Positions 36,909 through 46,239 of a DNA stretch of 64,000 nt are shown here, in pieces. The stretch lies in contig OZ255825.1 in NCBI GenBank assembly GCA_965277535.1, forward strand, positions 3,658,001 to 3,722,000. The letters are read 5' to 3'. A program made the position numbers and the translations under genes. The number at the start of each line of letters is the position of its first letter. Within the stretch, counting starts at the first letter, position 1. The notes below the pieces were generated by a model, which saw only the letters and a list, made by a program, of their open reading frames with translations, made no database searches and was not told where the DNA came from. This DNA comes from Ilyomonas sp965277535. Lineage in GTDB: Bacteria; Bacteroidota; Bacteroidia; Chitinophagales; Chitinophagaceae.

Positions 36909-38045
36909 TCACACCAAACCTGTAAGAGTTTCTACCACTTTGTCAACTTCGTCTTTTGTGTTGTGTTTGCTAAAAGAAAAGCGAACAGCAACGAAATCTT
37001 TACCAGGATACACCGCTGCAATCACATGGCTTCCATGGCTGGCACCGCTTGTACATGCGCTGCCGCCAGAGGCGCAAATGTGATGTATATCGAGGTTGAA
37101 CAGAAGCATTTCTGTTTTATCAGTTTGCGAAAAGCCTACATTTAAAATAGTGTATAAAGTATCGCCGAATGTATCGCCGTTGAAGCAAATATTGGGAATC
37201 TTTTTCTTTAAACAATCAGCCATGTAAAGCCGCAGTTCATTGATTTTTTTTGCATCCCTTTCATAATTGTCACTCGCTATTTGCAATGCTTTTGCAAAGC
37301 CTACAATGCCATATAAGTTTTCGGTGCCCGCGCGCATATTGCGTTCCTGCGAGCCACCGTTGATGAACGGATGAATTTTTACATTTTCATTGATATATAA
37401 AACGCCAACTCCTTTTGGTCCGTGAAATTTGTGTGCGGCGCCGGTTATAAAATGCACAGGTGTGTTTCTTAAATCGAAAGGAAAATGACCTACGGTTTGC
37501 ACCGTATCGCTGTGAAAAATGTCTCCGTATATTTTACATAATCTTCCTACTTCATGAATATTGGAGAGGTTGCCGATTTCATTGTTCGCATGCATCAATG
37601 TTACCAAACATTTCTCTGGAGTTGTATCTAACAATCGTTCTAAATCATTCAAATCAACATGACCGTTTGGCAACAGCTTTACATAACTTACGCTAATACC
37701 TTTTTGTTTTTGCAGATATTCTACTGTATGCAATGTGGCGTGATGTTCGATAGGAGAAGTAATGATATGGCCGCATCCCAAATCTGTAATGGCCGCATTG
37801 ATAGCTGTGTTGCTGCTTTCGGTGCCACCGCTTGTAAAGAAAATTTCAGCTGGCTTTGCACCCAATATTTTAGCCACCGTTTTTCTGCTGTTTTCAATTG
37901 CCATGCGGCTTTCCCTGCCATAGCTGTAAATAGAAGAAGGGTTGCCAAACTGCGCCGTTAAATAAGGCATCATAGCATCTAACACTTCTGCATCTAACGG
38001 CGTGGTAGCCGCATTATCAAAGTATATTCTGGACGTTGTGTTCAT
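36909..38045 (-). CDS. Cysteine desulfurase (NifS/IscS family)
   Basis: This 378-residue PLP enzyme releases sulfur from cysteine for Fe-S clusters or thiolation. It begins MNTTSRIYFDNAATTPLD. The PLP lysine is in GAAHKFHGPKGVG, and the active-site Cys is in ASGGSACTSGASHGSHV, a group-II-like short loop. I chose ATG 38045: upstream in-frame codons belong to an inverted repeat (38076-38167). There is no iscU or iscA nearby. Confidence 0.92.
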   Translation of the reverse strand: MNTTSRIYFDNAATTPLDAEVLDAMMPYLTAQFGNPSSIYSYGRESRMAIENSRKTVAKILGAKPAEIFFTSGGTESSNTAINAAITDLGCGHIITSPIEHHATLHTVEYLQKQKGISVSYVKLLPNGHVDLNDLERLLDTTPEKCLVTLMHANNEIGNLSNIHEVGRLCKIYGDIFHSDTVQTVGHFPFDLRNTPVHFITGAAHKFHGPKGVGVLYINENVKIHPFINGGSQERNMRAGTENLYGIVGFAKALQIASDNYERDAKKINELRLYMADCLKKKIPNICFNGDTFGDTLYTILNVGFSQTDKTEMLLFNLDIHHICASGGSACTSGASHGSHVIAAVYPGKDFVAVRFSFSKHNTKDEVDKVVETLTGLV

Positions 38046-38075
38046 TGTTTGTTTTTGCCTGAAAAATTTTGTTTG

Positions 38076-38167
38076 AACCACAAAGACACGAAGAACACAA
38101 AGCAACACAAAGAATATTGATAAAAACAAACTTCGTAGTTCTTAGTGTTCTTCGTGTCTTTGTGGTT
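38076..38167. repeat. Perfect 23-bp inverted repeat (ACAAAGACACGAAG family)
   Basis: AACCACAAAGACACGAAGAA (start of the 23-base left arm, 38076-38098) is exactly complementary to 38145-38167, around a 46-bp middle. It lies between the cysteine desulfurase start and the rluD stop. Words such as TTCGTGTCTTTGTGG recur in many bacterial genomes as intergenic repeats. Confidence 0.75.
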
Positions 38168-38181
38168 CTTATTGAAAAAAA

Positions 38182-39225
38182 TTATAACAAATGTGGTTTT
38201 ACGTATTCTTTCCACTTTTCAATTACGGCGCTCATATCGGCAGGAAGTGGTGCAAAAAAGTTCATGCACTCACCTGTTTTCGGATGGTCGAAACCTAATG
38301 TTTGCGCGTGTAGCGCAATGCGCGGGCACACTTCAAAACAGTTGTCAACAAACTGTTTGTATTTGTTGAAAACAGTGCCTTTTAAAATTTTATCGCCACC
38401 ATATTCCCAATCATTAAACAAGGTATGACCTATGTATTTCATGTGCACCCGAATTTGATGTGTGCGGCCTGTTTCCAGTATGCACTCTACCAGCGTTACA
38501 TAATGAAAACGCTCCAGCACTTTGTAGTGCGTAACCGCATGTTTGCCATGATCGCCTTCGGGATACGCATCAAAAACTTTACGGTAGCGCAGATGTCTTG
38601 CAATGTGTGCATCAATGGTGCCTTCTTCTTCTTTTACATCGCCCCAAACCAACGCAATGTATTTGCGTGAGGTGGTGTGCAGGTAAAATTGCCGCGCAAG
38701 GTTAGAGGCTGCAATATCTGTTTTTGCAACCACAAGCAAGCCGGTGGTGTTTTTATCAATGCGATGTACAAGGCCATAGCGCGGCAATTCATCTTCGCTT
38801 AGCGTGGGATTTTGTTCCAGCAAATGATACGCAATGCCATTGAGTAACGTGCCTGCATAGTTGCCCACGCCCGGATGCACAACAATGTTCGCCGGTTTGT
38901 TAATTACCATTACAGCGTCATCTTCATACACAATGTTTAATGGAATGGGTTCAGGAATGATTTCGCCGTTTTCAGGGCTTTGCTCAAGTAAAATGGTAAT
39001 TTCATCACCGGGCTTAATGCGATAATTGTTTTTAATCTCTTTTCCATTTACCGTTACAAAGCCCCCTTCAATACCATTCTGTATTTTATTGCGCGTCATG
39101 TTGTACAGCCTTGCGTGCAGCCATTTATCAATGCGCATTGGCTCCTGGCCTTTATCAACAACAAAGACCTGCCGTTCATAAAGTTCATCCTGTAAGTCAG
39201 CAAAAAAGTCTTTCAGCTCAGGCAT
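38182..39225 (-). CDS. rluD: RluD-like 23S rRNA pseudouridine synthase
   Basis: This 347-residue protein has an N-terminal S4 RNA-binding domain (MRIDKWLHARLYNMTRNKIQNGIEGG) and a catalytic domain with GLVHRIDKNTTGLLVVAK (catalytic Asp), then LETGRTHQIRVHMKYIGH. It isomerises uridines in helix 69 of 23S rRNA, the same region as RlmH above. I chose ATG 39225 (MPELKDFFADLQ); the open frame extends further upstream without homology. Confidence 0.92.
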   Translation of the reverse strand: MPELKDFFADLQDELYERQVFVVDKGQEPMRIDKWLHARLYNMTRNKIQNGIEGGFVTVNGKEIKNNYRIKPGDEITILLEQSPENGEIIPEPIPLNIVYEDDAVMVINKPANIVVHPGVGNYAGTLLNGIAYHLLEQNPTLSEDELPRYGLVHRIDKNTTGLLVVAKTDIAASNLARQFYLHTTSRKYIALVWGDVKEEEGTIDAHIARHLRYRKVFDAYPEGDHGKHAVTHYKVLERFHYVTLVECILETGRTHQIRVHMKYIGHTLFNDWEYGGDKILKGTVFNKYKQFVDNCFEVCPRIALHAQTLGFDHPKTGECMNFFAPLPADMSAVIEKWKEYVKPHLL

Positions 39226-39486
39226 GATGCAAAAATAAGTTAGGACAAGTACAAACATTGTGTTATAAGTTTCGTTTGTTTTTGCCATAATTTGAGAGGA
39301 TTTGTTTTTGGGCAAAAACAAATTGCCATCACCGGTTGGGAGAGAACGTTTTAAAAAGACGGAGTTCTTCGTTTTCGGTAAGCAAAACAGTATCAAATGG
39401 ACTGGCTTTCTACTTAATGCAACGTTCATCCGCCTGCCTACCAACCATTTGTTTTACATTGTGTAATTTTGTGGTTTTATACCACT

Positions 39487-40797
39487 ATGATTGGACTCGT
39501 TGTTCTTCTTTTTATCCTAATCCTTATCAACGGCGTTTTTGCCATGAGCGAGATTGCTTTGGTTTCGTCGCGCAAAGCGCGATTAGAAAGTCAGGCAATG
39601 AAAGGAGATAAACCAGCCAGAGAAGCATTAGAATTGGCCAACCACCCCGAATCGTTTATTTCAACTGTACAATTTGCCATTACCCTTATTACCTTTATCA
39701 CGGGTATTGTTTCAGGAAAAAATATCGAAAACGCATTTGTTCCGCTGTTCAGTCGCTTCCAATTGTTTCAACCTTACGCCCAAACGATTTCTACAGTTTT
39801 GGTTATTATCATCATCACTTATTTTTCATTGGTGTTTGGCGAATTAGTGCCGAAGCGCATTGGCTTAAGCAATCCCGAAGGTATTTCCAAAGTAATGGCC
39901 AAGCCCATGCGCATTATTACTTTTATTACCTATCCTTTCATCTGGCTGTTGGGAAAAAGCAGCAGTATTCTGATTCGGCTTTTGCGCATTCGCCCCAAAG
40001 ATTCGCAGGTAACAGAAGATGAGATTAAAGCCATTATTAGCGAAGGCACCGAACATGGCACTATTGAAGAAGCCGAGCAACAAATTATTGAGCGCGTATT
40101 TCATTTGAGTGATCGAAACATTGCTTCGCTGATGACGCACCGCAGCGATATGGTTTGGCTAGATGTAAATGCAACAGTAGAACAAGTAAGAAACAACTAC
40201 GATATTCATTCAGTATATCCGCTTTGCGAAGGCTCGATTGACGAAGTAAGAGGTGTTGCTTTTTTAAAAGATTTGTTTGTGGTGCCACCCGAAACCAAGT
40301 TGCAAACGCTGATGCAGAAGGCTGCTTTTGTTCCCGAAACCAATTCGGCTTATCAGGTGTTGGAAAAGTTTCAAAGCTCTAAAATTCATTATGCTTTTAT
40401 TGTTGATGAATACGGCACACTGCAAGGCATGATAACGCTGAATGATATTCTGGAAGCGATTGTAGGCGATATTGCTGAGTCGCATGAAGAAGACTATGAA
40501 ATCGTACAACGCGAGGACGGCAGTTATTTAGTTGATGCGCAAATCCCTTATTTTAATTTCTTATCCCACTTTCAAATTACCAATTGGCTGGATGATGAAG
40601 ACACCGAAACCTTTAACACGCTGGCTGGTTTTATTTTGTACCATTTAGAGCGCATACCCGTTACCGGCGATGTGATGCAGCACCGCAGCTTTGCGTTTGA
40701 AATTGTTGACATGGATGGTCAGCGCATAGATAAAGTTCTCATTACGCCTTCTGATAAAAAGAAAAAAGAGTTAGAGGAAAATGCGAAGGAAGCGTGA
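39487..40797 (+). CDS. Hemolysin-family CNNM/CorC transporter
   Basis: This 436-residue membrane protein has a DUF21 domain (three or four helices in residues 1-150; SEIALVSSRKARLES, ELVPKRIGLSNPE), two CBS domains (NIASLMTHRSDMVWLD and HYAFIVDEYGTLQGMITLNDILE) and a C-terminal CorC_HlyC domain. Family members move Mg2+ or related ions and do not lyse cells. I chose ATG 39487 over TTG 39469, since TAATTTTG (39464-39471) looks like the -7 box. It is monocistronic. Confidence 0.9.
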   Translation: MIGLVVLLFILILINGVFAMSEIALVSSRKARLESQAMKGDKPAREALELANHPESFISTVQFAITLITFITGIVSGKNIENAFVPLFSRFQLFQPYAQTISTVLVIIIITYFSLVFGELVPKRIGLSNPEGISKVMAKPMRIITFITYPFIWLLGKSSSILIRLLRIRPKDSQVTEDEIKAIISEGTEHGTIEEAEQQIIERVFHLSDRNIASLMTHRSDMVWLDVNATVEQVRNNYDIHSVYPLCEGSIDEVRGVAFLKDLFVVPPETKLQTLMQKAAFVPETNSAYQVLEKFQSSKIHYAFIVDEYGTLQGMITLNDILEAIVGDIAESHEEDYEIVQREDGSYLVDAQIPYFNFLSHFQITNWLDDEDTETFNTLAGFILYHLERIPVTGDVMQHRSFAFEIVDMDGQRIDKVLITPSDKKKKELEENAKEA

Positions 40798-40900
40798 GGT
40801 GAATGTTATAGATATGAGTAGATCTAATTGCTGTTATTTAATTTTACTTCTGTTGATATACAACATAACCAGGTGAAAACCTGTATTTTAGACGTGTGCT

Positions 40901-41227
40901 CTAATTGCTCGAAATAATAGGTCCAACGAGTATTTCTTCGCTATTCAAATACGCTTTTATTTTAGGCGTTAGTTTCGTCAATTCTTTATATTGGTTGATT
41001 TTTGCGGATAACACGAAAACCGTTATTGTATATTTTGAAAAGTTCTGCTGATGCTGCAAATTCTTATCATAGGTTAATAATGCATCAAAAGAATGATTCA
41101 ACAGAAGTTTGAGTAAATCTCCGTTTTTAATGCCATTCCATTGCTTGTCGCGAATTGTAAAAATTTCATGCTCCGTATAATCGAGTTTGAGCCGTTTTGG
41201 TAAGTTCTCATCAAGCAACAGCCGCAT
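40901..41227 (-). CDS. DUF5615 PIN-like toxin
   Basis: This 108-residue protein has the DUF5615 pattern: MRLLLDENLPKRL at the start (an acidic D-E pair), YTEHEIFTIRDKQWNGIKNGDLLKL, LLTYDKNLQHQQN (a second acidic position). These are PIN-like nucleases thought to act as toxins. It overlaps the upstream DUF433 gene by 17 bp, the standard arrangement for this type II module. I chose ATG 41227. Toxicity is family inference. Confidence 0.85.
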   Translation of the reverse strand: MRLLLDENLPKRLKLDYTEHEIFTIRDKQWNGIKNGDLLKLLLNHSFDALLTYDKNLQHQQNFSKYTITVFVLSAKINQYKELTKLTPKIKAYLNSEEILVGPIISSN

Positions 41228-41450
41228 ACAGTTGAGCAATATTTTTAGAAGTCAAAAGTTTGTTGGCAATATCCAAAAGGGCAACTGCTTGTTCCTTAGA
41301 AACGGTAGGGAAATCGTCTAAAAATTCATCCAGCGAAACGCCAGCCTCCAAATGATCAAACAAGCTTTCAACAGGAACGCGTGTTCCTTTGAAAACCGGC
41401 TGTCCACCTAAAATATCGTTGTCAATGGTTATAATTTCCTGAATGTCCAT
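41211..41450 (-). CDS. DUF433 antitoxin
   Basis: This 79-residue protein has the DUF433 signature: DNDILGGQPVFKGTRVPVES, a short helix-turn-helix (LFDHLEAGVSLDEFLDDFP) and VSKEQAVALLDIA. It is expected to bind DNA and neutralise the DUF5615 partner encoded just after it with overlap. It is first in the pair, as usual. A degraded relative sits at 54660-54827. Confidence 0.88.
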   Translation of the reverse strand: MDIQEIITIDNDILGGQPVFKGTRVPVESLFDHLEAGVSLDEFLDDFPTVSKEQAVALLDIANKLLTSKNIAQLYAAVA

Positions 41451-41557
41451 GAAAACAAATGTAATGAAATTGTTGCGGCTATTGTGTTCTTCGCCAATAC
41501 AATTATTTATAAAAGAAATGTGTTGTTGGTGAAGAACACCAACAACGGTGGAAAAAA

Positions 41558-41935
41558 TTAATTTTTTAAAAACTTCGCACCGTAATGATAAAACAATGTT
41601 GAATCAGGAAATATCTGTAGCGTATATTTTCCGTTTACAAGATTCAGGTTGTAATATGAATTGGGTGGAATCAAATGTCCAGCTAAAATTTTTTTACTCG
41701 CCGAGTCAGCTATTGCTGCCGGAACTTCAGGCATACTTGTAAAATAAACGTATGCAGTAGTTTGGTTTGGCAATAAAGTACCATAATTGTAATTGGTGGT
41801 GTCATAAAGGAGTCTCACACTGTCAAGCTTAAAGTTAATATTATTTTCTATACGAATCATAACACCAGCCGGTCCACTTTTTTTACAACTTGTTAATACC
41901 ACTAAAAAAAGAAAAATAATATTAAGTCTTGTCAT
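41558..41935 (-). CDS. Lipoprotein of unknown function
   Basis: This 125-residue protein starts MTRLNIIFLFLVVLTSCKK, a lipoprotein signal with the lipidated Cys in LTSC. The rest is strand-rich (MIRIENNINFKLDSVRLLYD) and ends in HYGAKFLKN. It would be anchored to the outer membrane or periplasmic face. The open frame extends further upstream, but ATG 41935 gives a proper lipobox. No family recognised. Confidence 0.65.
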   Translation of the reverse strand: MTRLNIIFLFLVVLTSCKKSGPAGVMIRIENNINFKLDSVRLLYDTTNYNYGTLLPNQTTAYVYFTSMPEVPAAIADSASKKILAGHLIPPNSYYNLNLVNGKYTLQIFPDSTLFYHYGAKFLKN

Positions 41936-42232
41936 AAAGTCATTTATTAACTGATACCCAAGAGGAATAAAACGTTGCATCTTGTTTGAAGTAATCGTTG
42001 GTAACATTTAGTTGTTATAGATCGTTACGTTGGCACCTTATAGCAGGCAACACTAAAATAGACGTAATTTTTTATACATTTAAACTTGCGAACTTTCTGC
42101 ATAACCTTTTCACAATCAAATACAAAATAAGTACGCACAAAACCAAAGCTTGTACCAATACAACTTTTCCCTTTCTCCACTCACCGAAACCAAATCCTCT
42201 TTCACTTCTTTGTAATTCGTGCAAAACCAAAC

Positions 42233-43342
42233 ATGGCACTAACTCTGTTACAACTTGTTTATGTTTGTCTCTTTAACCTGTTTGATTCATTGAAGCGTTT
42301 TATTCACCGTTTGTTTCATTGGGAGTTGTGGCCGTTTGCCGTTATTTATACGCCATTGGTTTTTGTGTGGTTGTATTATGCCATCAAAGCAAGAGCGTTT
42401 TGGTATTTTTCCAATGTTAATCCAACCCTTACCTTCTCAGGTTTTGAGGGCGAACCAAAGAAGGAAATGTATGAGCAAATGCCAGGCAACTTGTATCCTT
42501 CAACCGTCTATATAACCGCAACGGAAGAACCTGTTTACATAGCAAAGCACTTGCGGGAAGCTAACATTTCGTTTCCATTCATTGCAAAGCCCGACATTGG
42601 AACGCAAGGTTTGATGTGCCGTAAAATCAATAACGTAAACGATTTGTTGCACTATCATTCTTTTATCAACGCCGATTATGTAATTCAAACTTTTGTCCAT
42701 TTGCCCGAAGAATACAGCGTATTTTACATTCATTATCCTAACGAAAAAAAGGGAAAAATTACGGGTTTGATTTTGAAGAATTATTTATCTGTTGTTGGTG
42801 ATGGAACGTCAACCTTGCAGCAATTGATTTTGAAAGATGGCAAAGCCAAATACAGAACAGAAGAACTGTTTGCCAAACATAAAAACAATTTGCATTGCAT
42901 TATTGCGAAAGGCGAAGAGTATGAGTTAAGTTATATGGGCAATCACAATCGGGGCGCGCGTTTCACCAATTTACATTATGAAATTGATGACCAGTTATGC
43001 GCTGTGTTTGATGCCATTCACCAAACGATGCCTCAGTTTTATTATGGCAGGTACGATTTGAAATGTACTTCACTCCAGGATTTGAAAAGGGGCAAAAGCA
43101 TTCAGATATTGGAATACAACGGAACCGGCGCCGAACCCAACCATATTTACGATTGCGGTATAAGTTATTTTACGGCATTGCGAACCATCGTGCAGCATTG
43201 GAGAGATATGTATTCAATAGGAAGAATCAATTGTAAAAAAGGCATTCCTTATTACTCTTTCGGGCAGGGAAGAAGGCACATGAAAATCACCAATCGCATT
43301 TACGCGCAATTGAGAAAACAGGATGCTACTTTCAACTTATAA
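42233..43342 (+). CDS. ATP-grasp-like membrane protein
   Basis: This 369-residue protein has a hydrophobic N-terminus (ELWPFAVIYTPLVFVWLYYAI, about 32-52), then a domain that looks like ATP-grasp: FPFIAKPDIGTQGLMCRK (the nucleotide-binding lysine), YVIQTFVHLPEEYSVFYI, GRYDLKC and ILEYNGTGAEPNHIYD near the metal site. Similar proteins have no established substrate. The gene lies 35 bp before a LysE-like exporter gene on the same strand. The word GCAAAAACCAAA-like GCAAAACCAAA (42221-42231) directly precedes the start. Confidence 0.7.
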   Translation: MALTLLQLVYVCLFNLFDSLKRFIHRLFHWELWPFAVIYTPLVFVWLYYAIKARAFWYFSNVNPTLTFSGFEGEPKKEMYEQMPGNLYPSTVYITATEEPVYIAKHLREANISFPFIAKPDIGTQGLMCRKINNVNDLLHYHSFINADYVIQTFVHLPEEYSVFYIHYPNEKKGKITGLILKNYLSVVGDGTSTLQQLILKDGKAKYRTEELFAKHKNNLHCIIAKGEEYELSYMGNHNRGARFTNLHYEIDDQLCAVFDAIHQTMPQFYYGRYDLKCTSLQDLKRGKSIQILEYNGTGAEPNHIYDCGISYFTALRTIVQHWRDMYSIGRINCKKGIPYYSFGQGRRHMKITNRIYAQLRKQDATFNL

Positions 43343-43377
43343 ATCACTTTTGGTTTTGTGCTATTATTGCTGAATTT

Positions 43378-44022
43378 ATGAACATTATTGGTACCGCAGC
43401 ATTGGGTTGGCTGGTTAGCTTTTTAGGGCAGTTGCCGTTGGGAAATATGAGCATTACTTCCACTCAAATTACCATGGAAGAAGGTTTTAAAAAGGCCTGG
43501 CAATTCAGCATTGGCGTTGCCATTGTTGAAATGATTTATCTCCGCGTTGCCTTATCAGGAATGAACTGGGTGGTGGCTCACAAAACATTTTTTGAAGTGT
43601 TGAACTGGGTTGCCATCCTTTTGTTTTTAACGCTTGGCATTGTTACCATTGTCTCTGCATCAAAACAAAAGAAAGGCAAGAAAGCAGTGCTGCTGAACAA
43701 TAAACTGAACCGCTTTTTATTAGGACTGAGCATGAGCGCCGTGAACCCGATTCAAATTCCGTTTTGGTTTACTTGGAGTGTGGCATTGATTAAATCAGGC
43801 GCATTAACGCCATCTCTGGCTCATTACAATGCTTTTACGGTAGGTGCTGGTGTTGGAACCATTTCGGGGTTGGTAGTGTATATGTATGGCGGCAAATGGC
43901 TCATTCAAAAATTGAATGCAAAGCAATCGGCAATGAGCAAATTTATGGGTGCTATCTTTATTCTTACGGCATTCATTCAACTTTATAAAGTGGTGATTGA
44001 ACCGATGATAAAAGGAAAGTAG
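43378..44022 (+). CDS. LysE-family exporter
   Basis: This 214-residue inner-membrane protein has about six hydrophobic helices. The N-terminal LVSFLGQLPLGNMSITSTQITMEEG and SAVNPIQIPFWFTW match the LysE/RhtB superfamily signature, whose members export amino acids or small metabolites. The substrate is unknown. It follows the ATP-grasp-like gene by 35 bp, so the two may form an operon in which one makes and the other exports a compound; that is inference. Confidence 0.75.
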   Translation: MNIIGTAALGWLVSFLGQLPLGNMSITSTQITMEEGFKKAWQFSIGVAIVEMIYLRVALSGMNWVVAHKTFFEVLNWVAILLFLTLGIVTIVSASKQKKGKKAVLLNNKLNRFLLGLSMSAVNPIQIPFWFTWSVALIKSGALTPSLAHYNAFTVGAGVGTISGLVVYMYGGKWLIQKLNAKQSAMSKFMGAIFILTAFIQLYKVVIEPMIKGK

Positions 44023-44029
44023 ATGCGCG

Positions 44030-44258
44030 CTCTCCGTCTTTCCGCAATTGCCCTCAACACGATGATAAAATTATCATCAAATTAGCGAGGGCTTTGTGCG
44101 GAATCTGATGATTGAAGAATGAAGATGACTAAATGAAATGAAGTTGTTTACAACATTGTAACAGTTTCAAATTTGTAAGAGCAGATTCCGCCCAAAGCCC
44201 TCGTAAAAAGCGTAAAGGCGAAAGATCGTGTTGAGGACAATTGCGGAAAGACGGAGAG
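44030..44258. repeat. MITE-like element with nested inverted repeats
   Basis: The outer arms 44030-44063 and 44225-44258 are complementary at 33 of 34 positions. Inner arms near 44085-44106 and 44182-44203 are complementary at 21 of 22. A small hairpin (GATGATAAAATTATCATC) lies in the left spacer. It carries no gene and fills the gap between the LysE-like gene and an Fe-S protein gene. This is the form of a non-autonomous mobile element or a long structured RNA. Confidence 0.8.
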
Positions 44259-44304
44259 TACGAATTCATTTCTTAACCACAGCATTTATTTCATACACCT
44301 ATTT

Positions 44305-45624
44305 CTACGCTTCTGCCCATTTGTCCCTTTCATCCGGCGAAAACTTCCACGGCGCAAAATTGTTTTCAGTGCTGTTAAACATGCTGTTCCATTCGCCCGG
44401 CGCATTGCTTTCTTCCATAATCAAATAGCGGCGCAATTGCACAATAATATCCAGCGGGTTAATGCTTACCGGACACTCCTGAACGCAAGCCTGGCAAGTG
44501 GTGCAGGCACGTAATTCTTCTACGCTGATGTAATCGTGCAATAGCGTTTTACCATCGTCAACAAACTCTTTGTTTTTGCCCATATTTTTTCGCACATCTT
44601 CCATGCGATCGCGTGTGTCCATCATAATCTTGCGCGGACTTAATTTTTTACCCGTTATGTTCGCCGGACAAGCGGCTGTGCAACGTCCGCATTCGGTGCA
44701 GCTATACGCTTCCATCAGGTTGCGCCAGCTCAAATCGAAAATGTCTTTCGCACCAAACCGTTTCGGCTCTGTTGCCACTTCGTTGGTCGGTGCCAGTTCT
44801 GGTTGCATCGCATACAATACTTCATTTTGTATTTCGGGCATGTTGCGCATTTTTCCCTGCGGAATCAATCGCCCGTAATACGTGTTTGGAAACGCAAGAA
44901 TAATGTGCAAATGTTTGGAATAAGGCAGATAATTTAAGAACGCAAAAATGCCAATGATATGCAGCCACCAGCAAGTTCTTTCAATGATTTGCAGCGATGA
45001 ATTGCTGACGTTTGCGAAGAGAGGTTGTAAAAAAGACGACACCAAAAAGTTGCCGGTTTTGGTAATGCCGTATTCTCCAAAACCGCGCTGCTGCAAAGTG
45101 GTATCGGCAGCATTCATGGTTAAAAATAAAGTCATCAACACAATCTCGGTTATCAAAATATAATTGGCATCGCTCTTTGGAAAGCCAACCAAATCTTTAC
45201 TGCGAAATCGCTTGATGTGGCCCACATTTCTTCTACATAAAAAAATGGCGCAAGACACCAACACCAGCAAGGCAAGCACTTCAAAAGCATCTATTAAAAA
45301 AGGATAGAAAGAACCCATCGGACCGGCAAACAAGCGATGCTTGCCAAACAAGCCATCCAACGCTATTTCCAGCACTTCGATGTTGATGATGATAAAGCCT
45401 GCATAAATCAATAAGTGCAGCACCGCAACCAGCGGATTGCGAAACATTTTCTTTTGCCCCAAAGCCAGCAACAGCACGTTCTTCCAGCGTTTGCCCCGCT
45501 CATCGGTAATGGCTTCGTCTCTGCCCAATAATATGTTTGCATGAATTTGTGCCGCTTTTCTCCAAAACAAAACGACAGAGACAACCACCAGCAGGATAAA
45601 AAGGATTTGAGCAACAATATGCAT
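44305..45624 (-). CDS. Membrane Fe-S oxidoreductase, HdrC-like with NarI/HdrE-like helices
   Basis: This 439-residue protein has about five membrane helices in the N-terminal 260 residues and a cytosolic double 4Fe-4S ferredoxin domain: CTECGRCTAACPA and CTTCQACVQECPV, each followed by the distant Cys-Pro. This is the architecture of heterodisulfide-reductase-type electron carriers that link the quinone pool to a CCG-domain partner. That partner usually sits next door in relatives, but is absent here; the nested-repeat element lies downstream instead. Confidence 0.85.
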   Translation of the reverse strand: MHIVAQILFILLVVVSVVLFWRKAAQIHANILLGRDEAITDERGKRWKNVLLLALGQKKMFRNPLVAVLHLLIYAGFIIINIEVLEIALDGLFGKHRLFAGPMGSFYPFLIDAFEVLALLVLVSCAIFLCRRNVGHIKRFRSKDLVGFPKSDANYILITEIVLMTLFLTMNAADTTLQQRGFGEYGITKTGNFLVSSFLQPLFANVSNSSLQIIERTCWWLHIIGIFAFLNYLPYSKHLHIILAFPNTYYGRLIPQGKMRNMPEIQNEVLYAMQPELAPTNEVATEPKRFGAKDIFDLSWRNLMEAYSCTECGRCTAACPANITGKKLSPRKIMMDTRDRMEDVRKNMGKNKEFVDDGKTLLHDYISVEELRACTTCQACVQECPVSINPLDIIVQLRRYLIMEESNAPGEWNSMFNSTENNFAPWKFSPDERDKWAEA

Positions 45625-45695
45625 ACAGGAAAGTTGAGTTGCAAGATAAATGAAGATGTGGGATAGTTGTTATTTTTGGGTGATAAAAGCAAAAG

Positions 45696-46217
45696 ATGGC
45701 AGAACGAAATTATGTGCTTACCCGCGAAGTTGCCCTTGAAAAACTACATCGCATGGCATTGCAAATTGCCGAGGATATTAGCGAAGAAGAAACACCGCTT
45801 GTGCTCATTGGTATCAGGCAAAGCGGCATGGTGATAGCCGAACAAATCAGTTTGTTTTTGCAACAATATATTAAAGCTGAAGTCAAGTTATTATCCATTC
45901 ATCTTGATAAACATTTTCCTTCACAAATTACTTTAAGTGAAGAAATAAATTTTGATGACAAAAATGTAATTTTTGTTGATGATGTTAGCAACAGCGGGCG
46001 CACGCTGCTGTATGCGTTAAAGCCGCTGCTCAGCTATCGTCCAAAACGTGTGCAGATATTGGTTTTGGTAGAGCGGATGCACAAGCAATTTCCGATCAAG
46101 CCCGATTATGTGGGCGTTTCAGTTGCTACCACGGTGGAAGATTATATTCAGGTAGAGATTGAAGAAGGCGAAATAAAAGGTGCATTTATAAAACCTGCAG
46201 CAAAAGAAGTAGCGTGA
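45696..46217 (+). CDS. PyrR-like phosphoribosyltransferase
   Basis: This 173-residue type I PRTase has the PRPP-binding motif VIFVDDVSNSGRTLLYAL and a PyrR-like layout (LVLIGIRQSGMVIAEQI, LLSIHLDKHFP). PyrR regulates pyrimidine genes or acts as uracil PRTase, but no pyr gene is near. It is single, divergent from the Fe-S gene. TATTTTTG (45671-45678) could be its -7 box. Confidence 0.82.
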   Translation: MAERNYVLTREVALEKLHRMALQIAEDISEEETPLVLIGIRQSGMVIAEQISLFLQQYIKAEVKLLSIHLDKHFPSQITLSEEINFDDKNVIFVDDVSNSGRTLLYALKPLLSYRPKRVQILVLVERMHKQFPIKPDYVGVSVATTVEDYIQVEIEEGEIKGAFIKPAAKEVA

Positions 46218-46239
46218 TAAAAGAATGAAAAGAAAATCA

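Noticed and set aside
38069..38428. 119-codon open frame starting in the 23-bp inverted repeat
   Set aside because: It opposes rluD and its start codes for the repeat arms.
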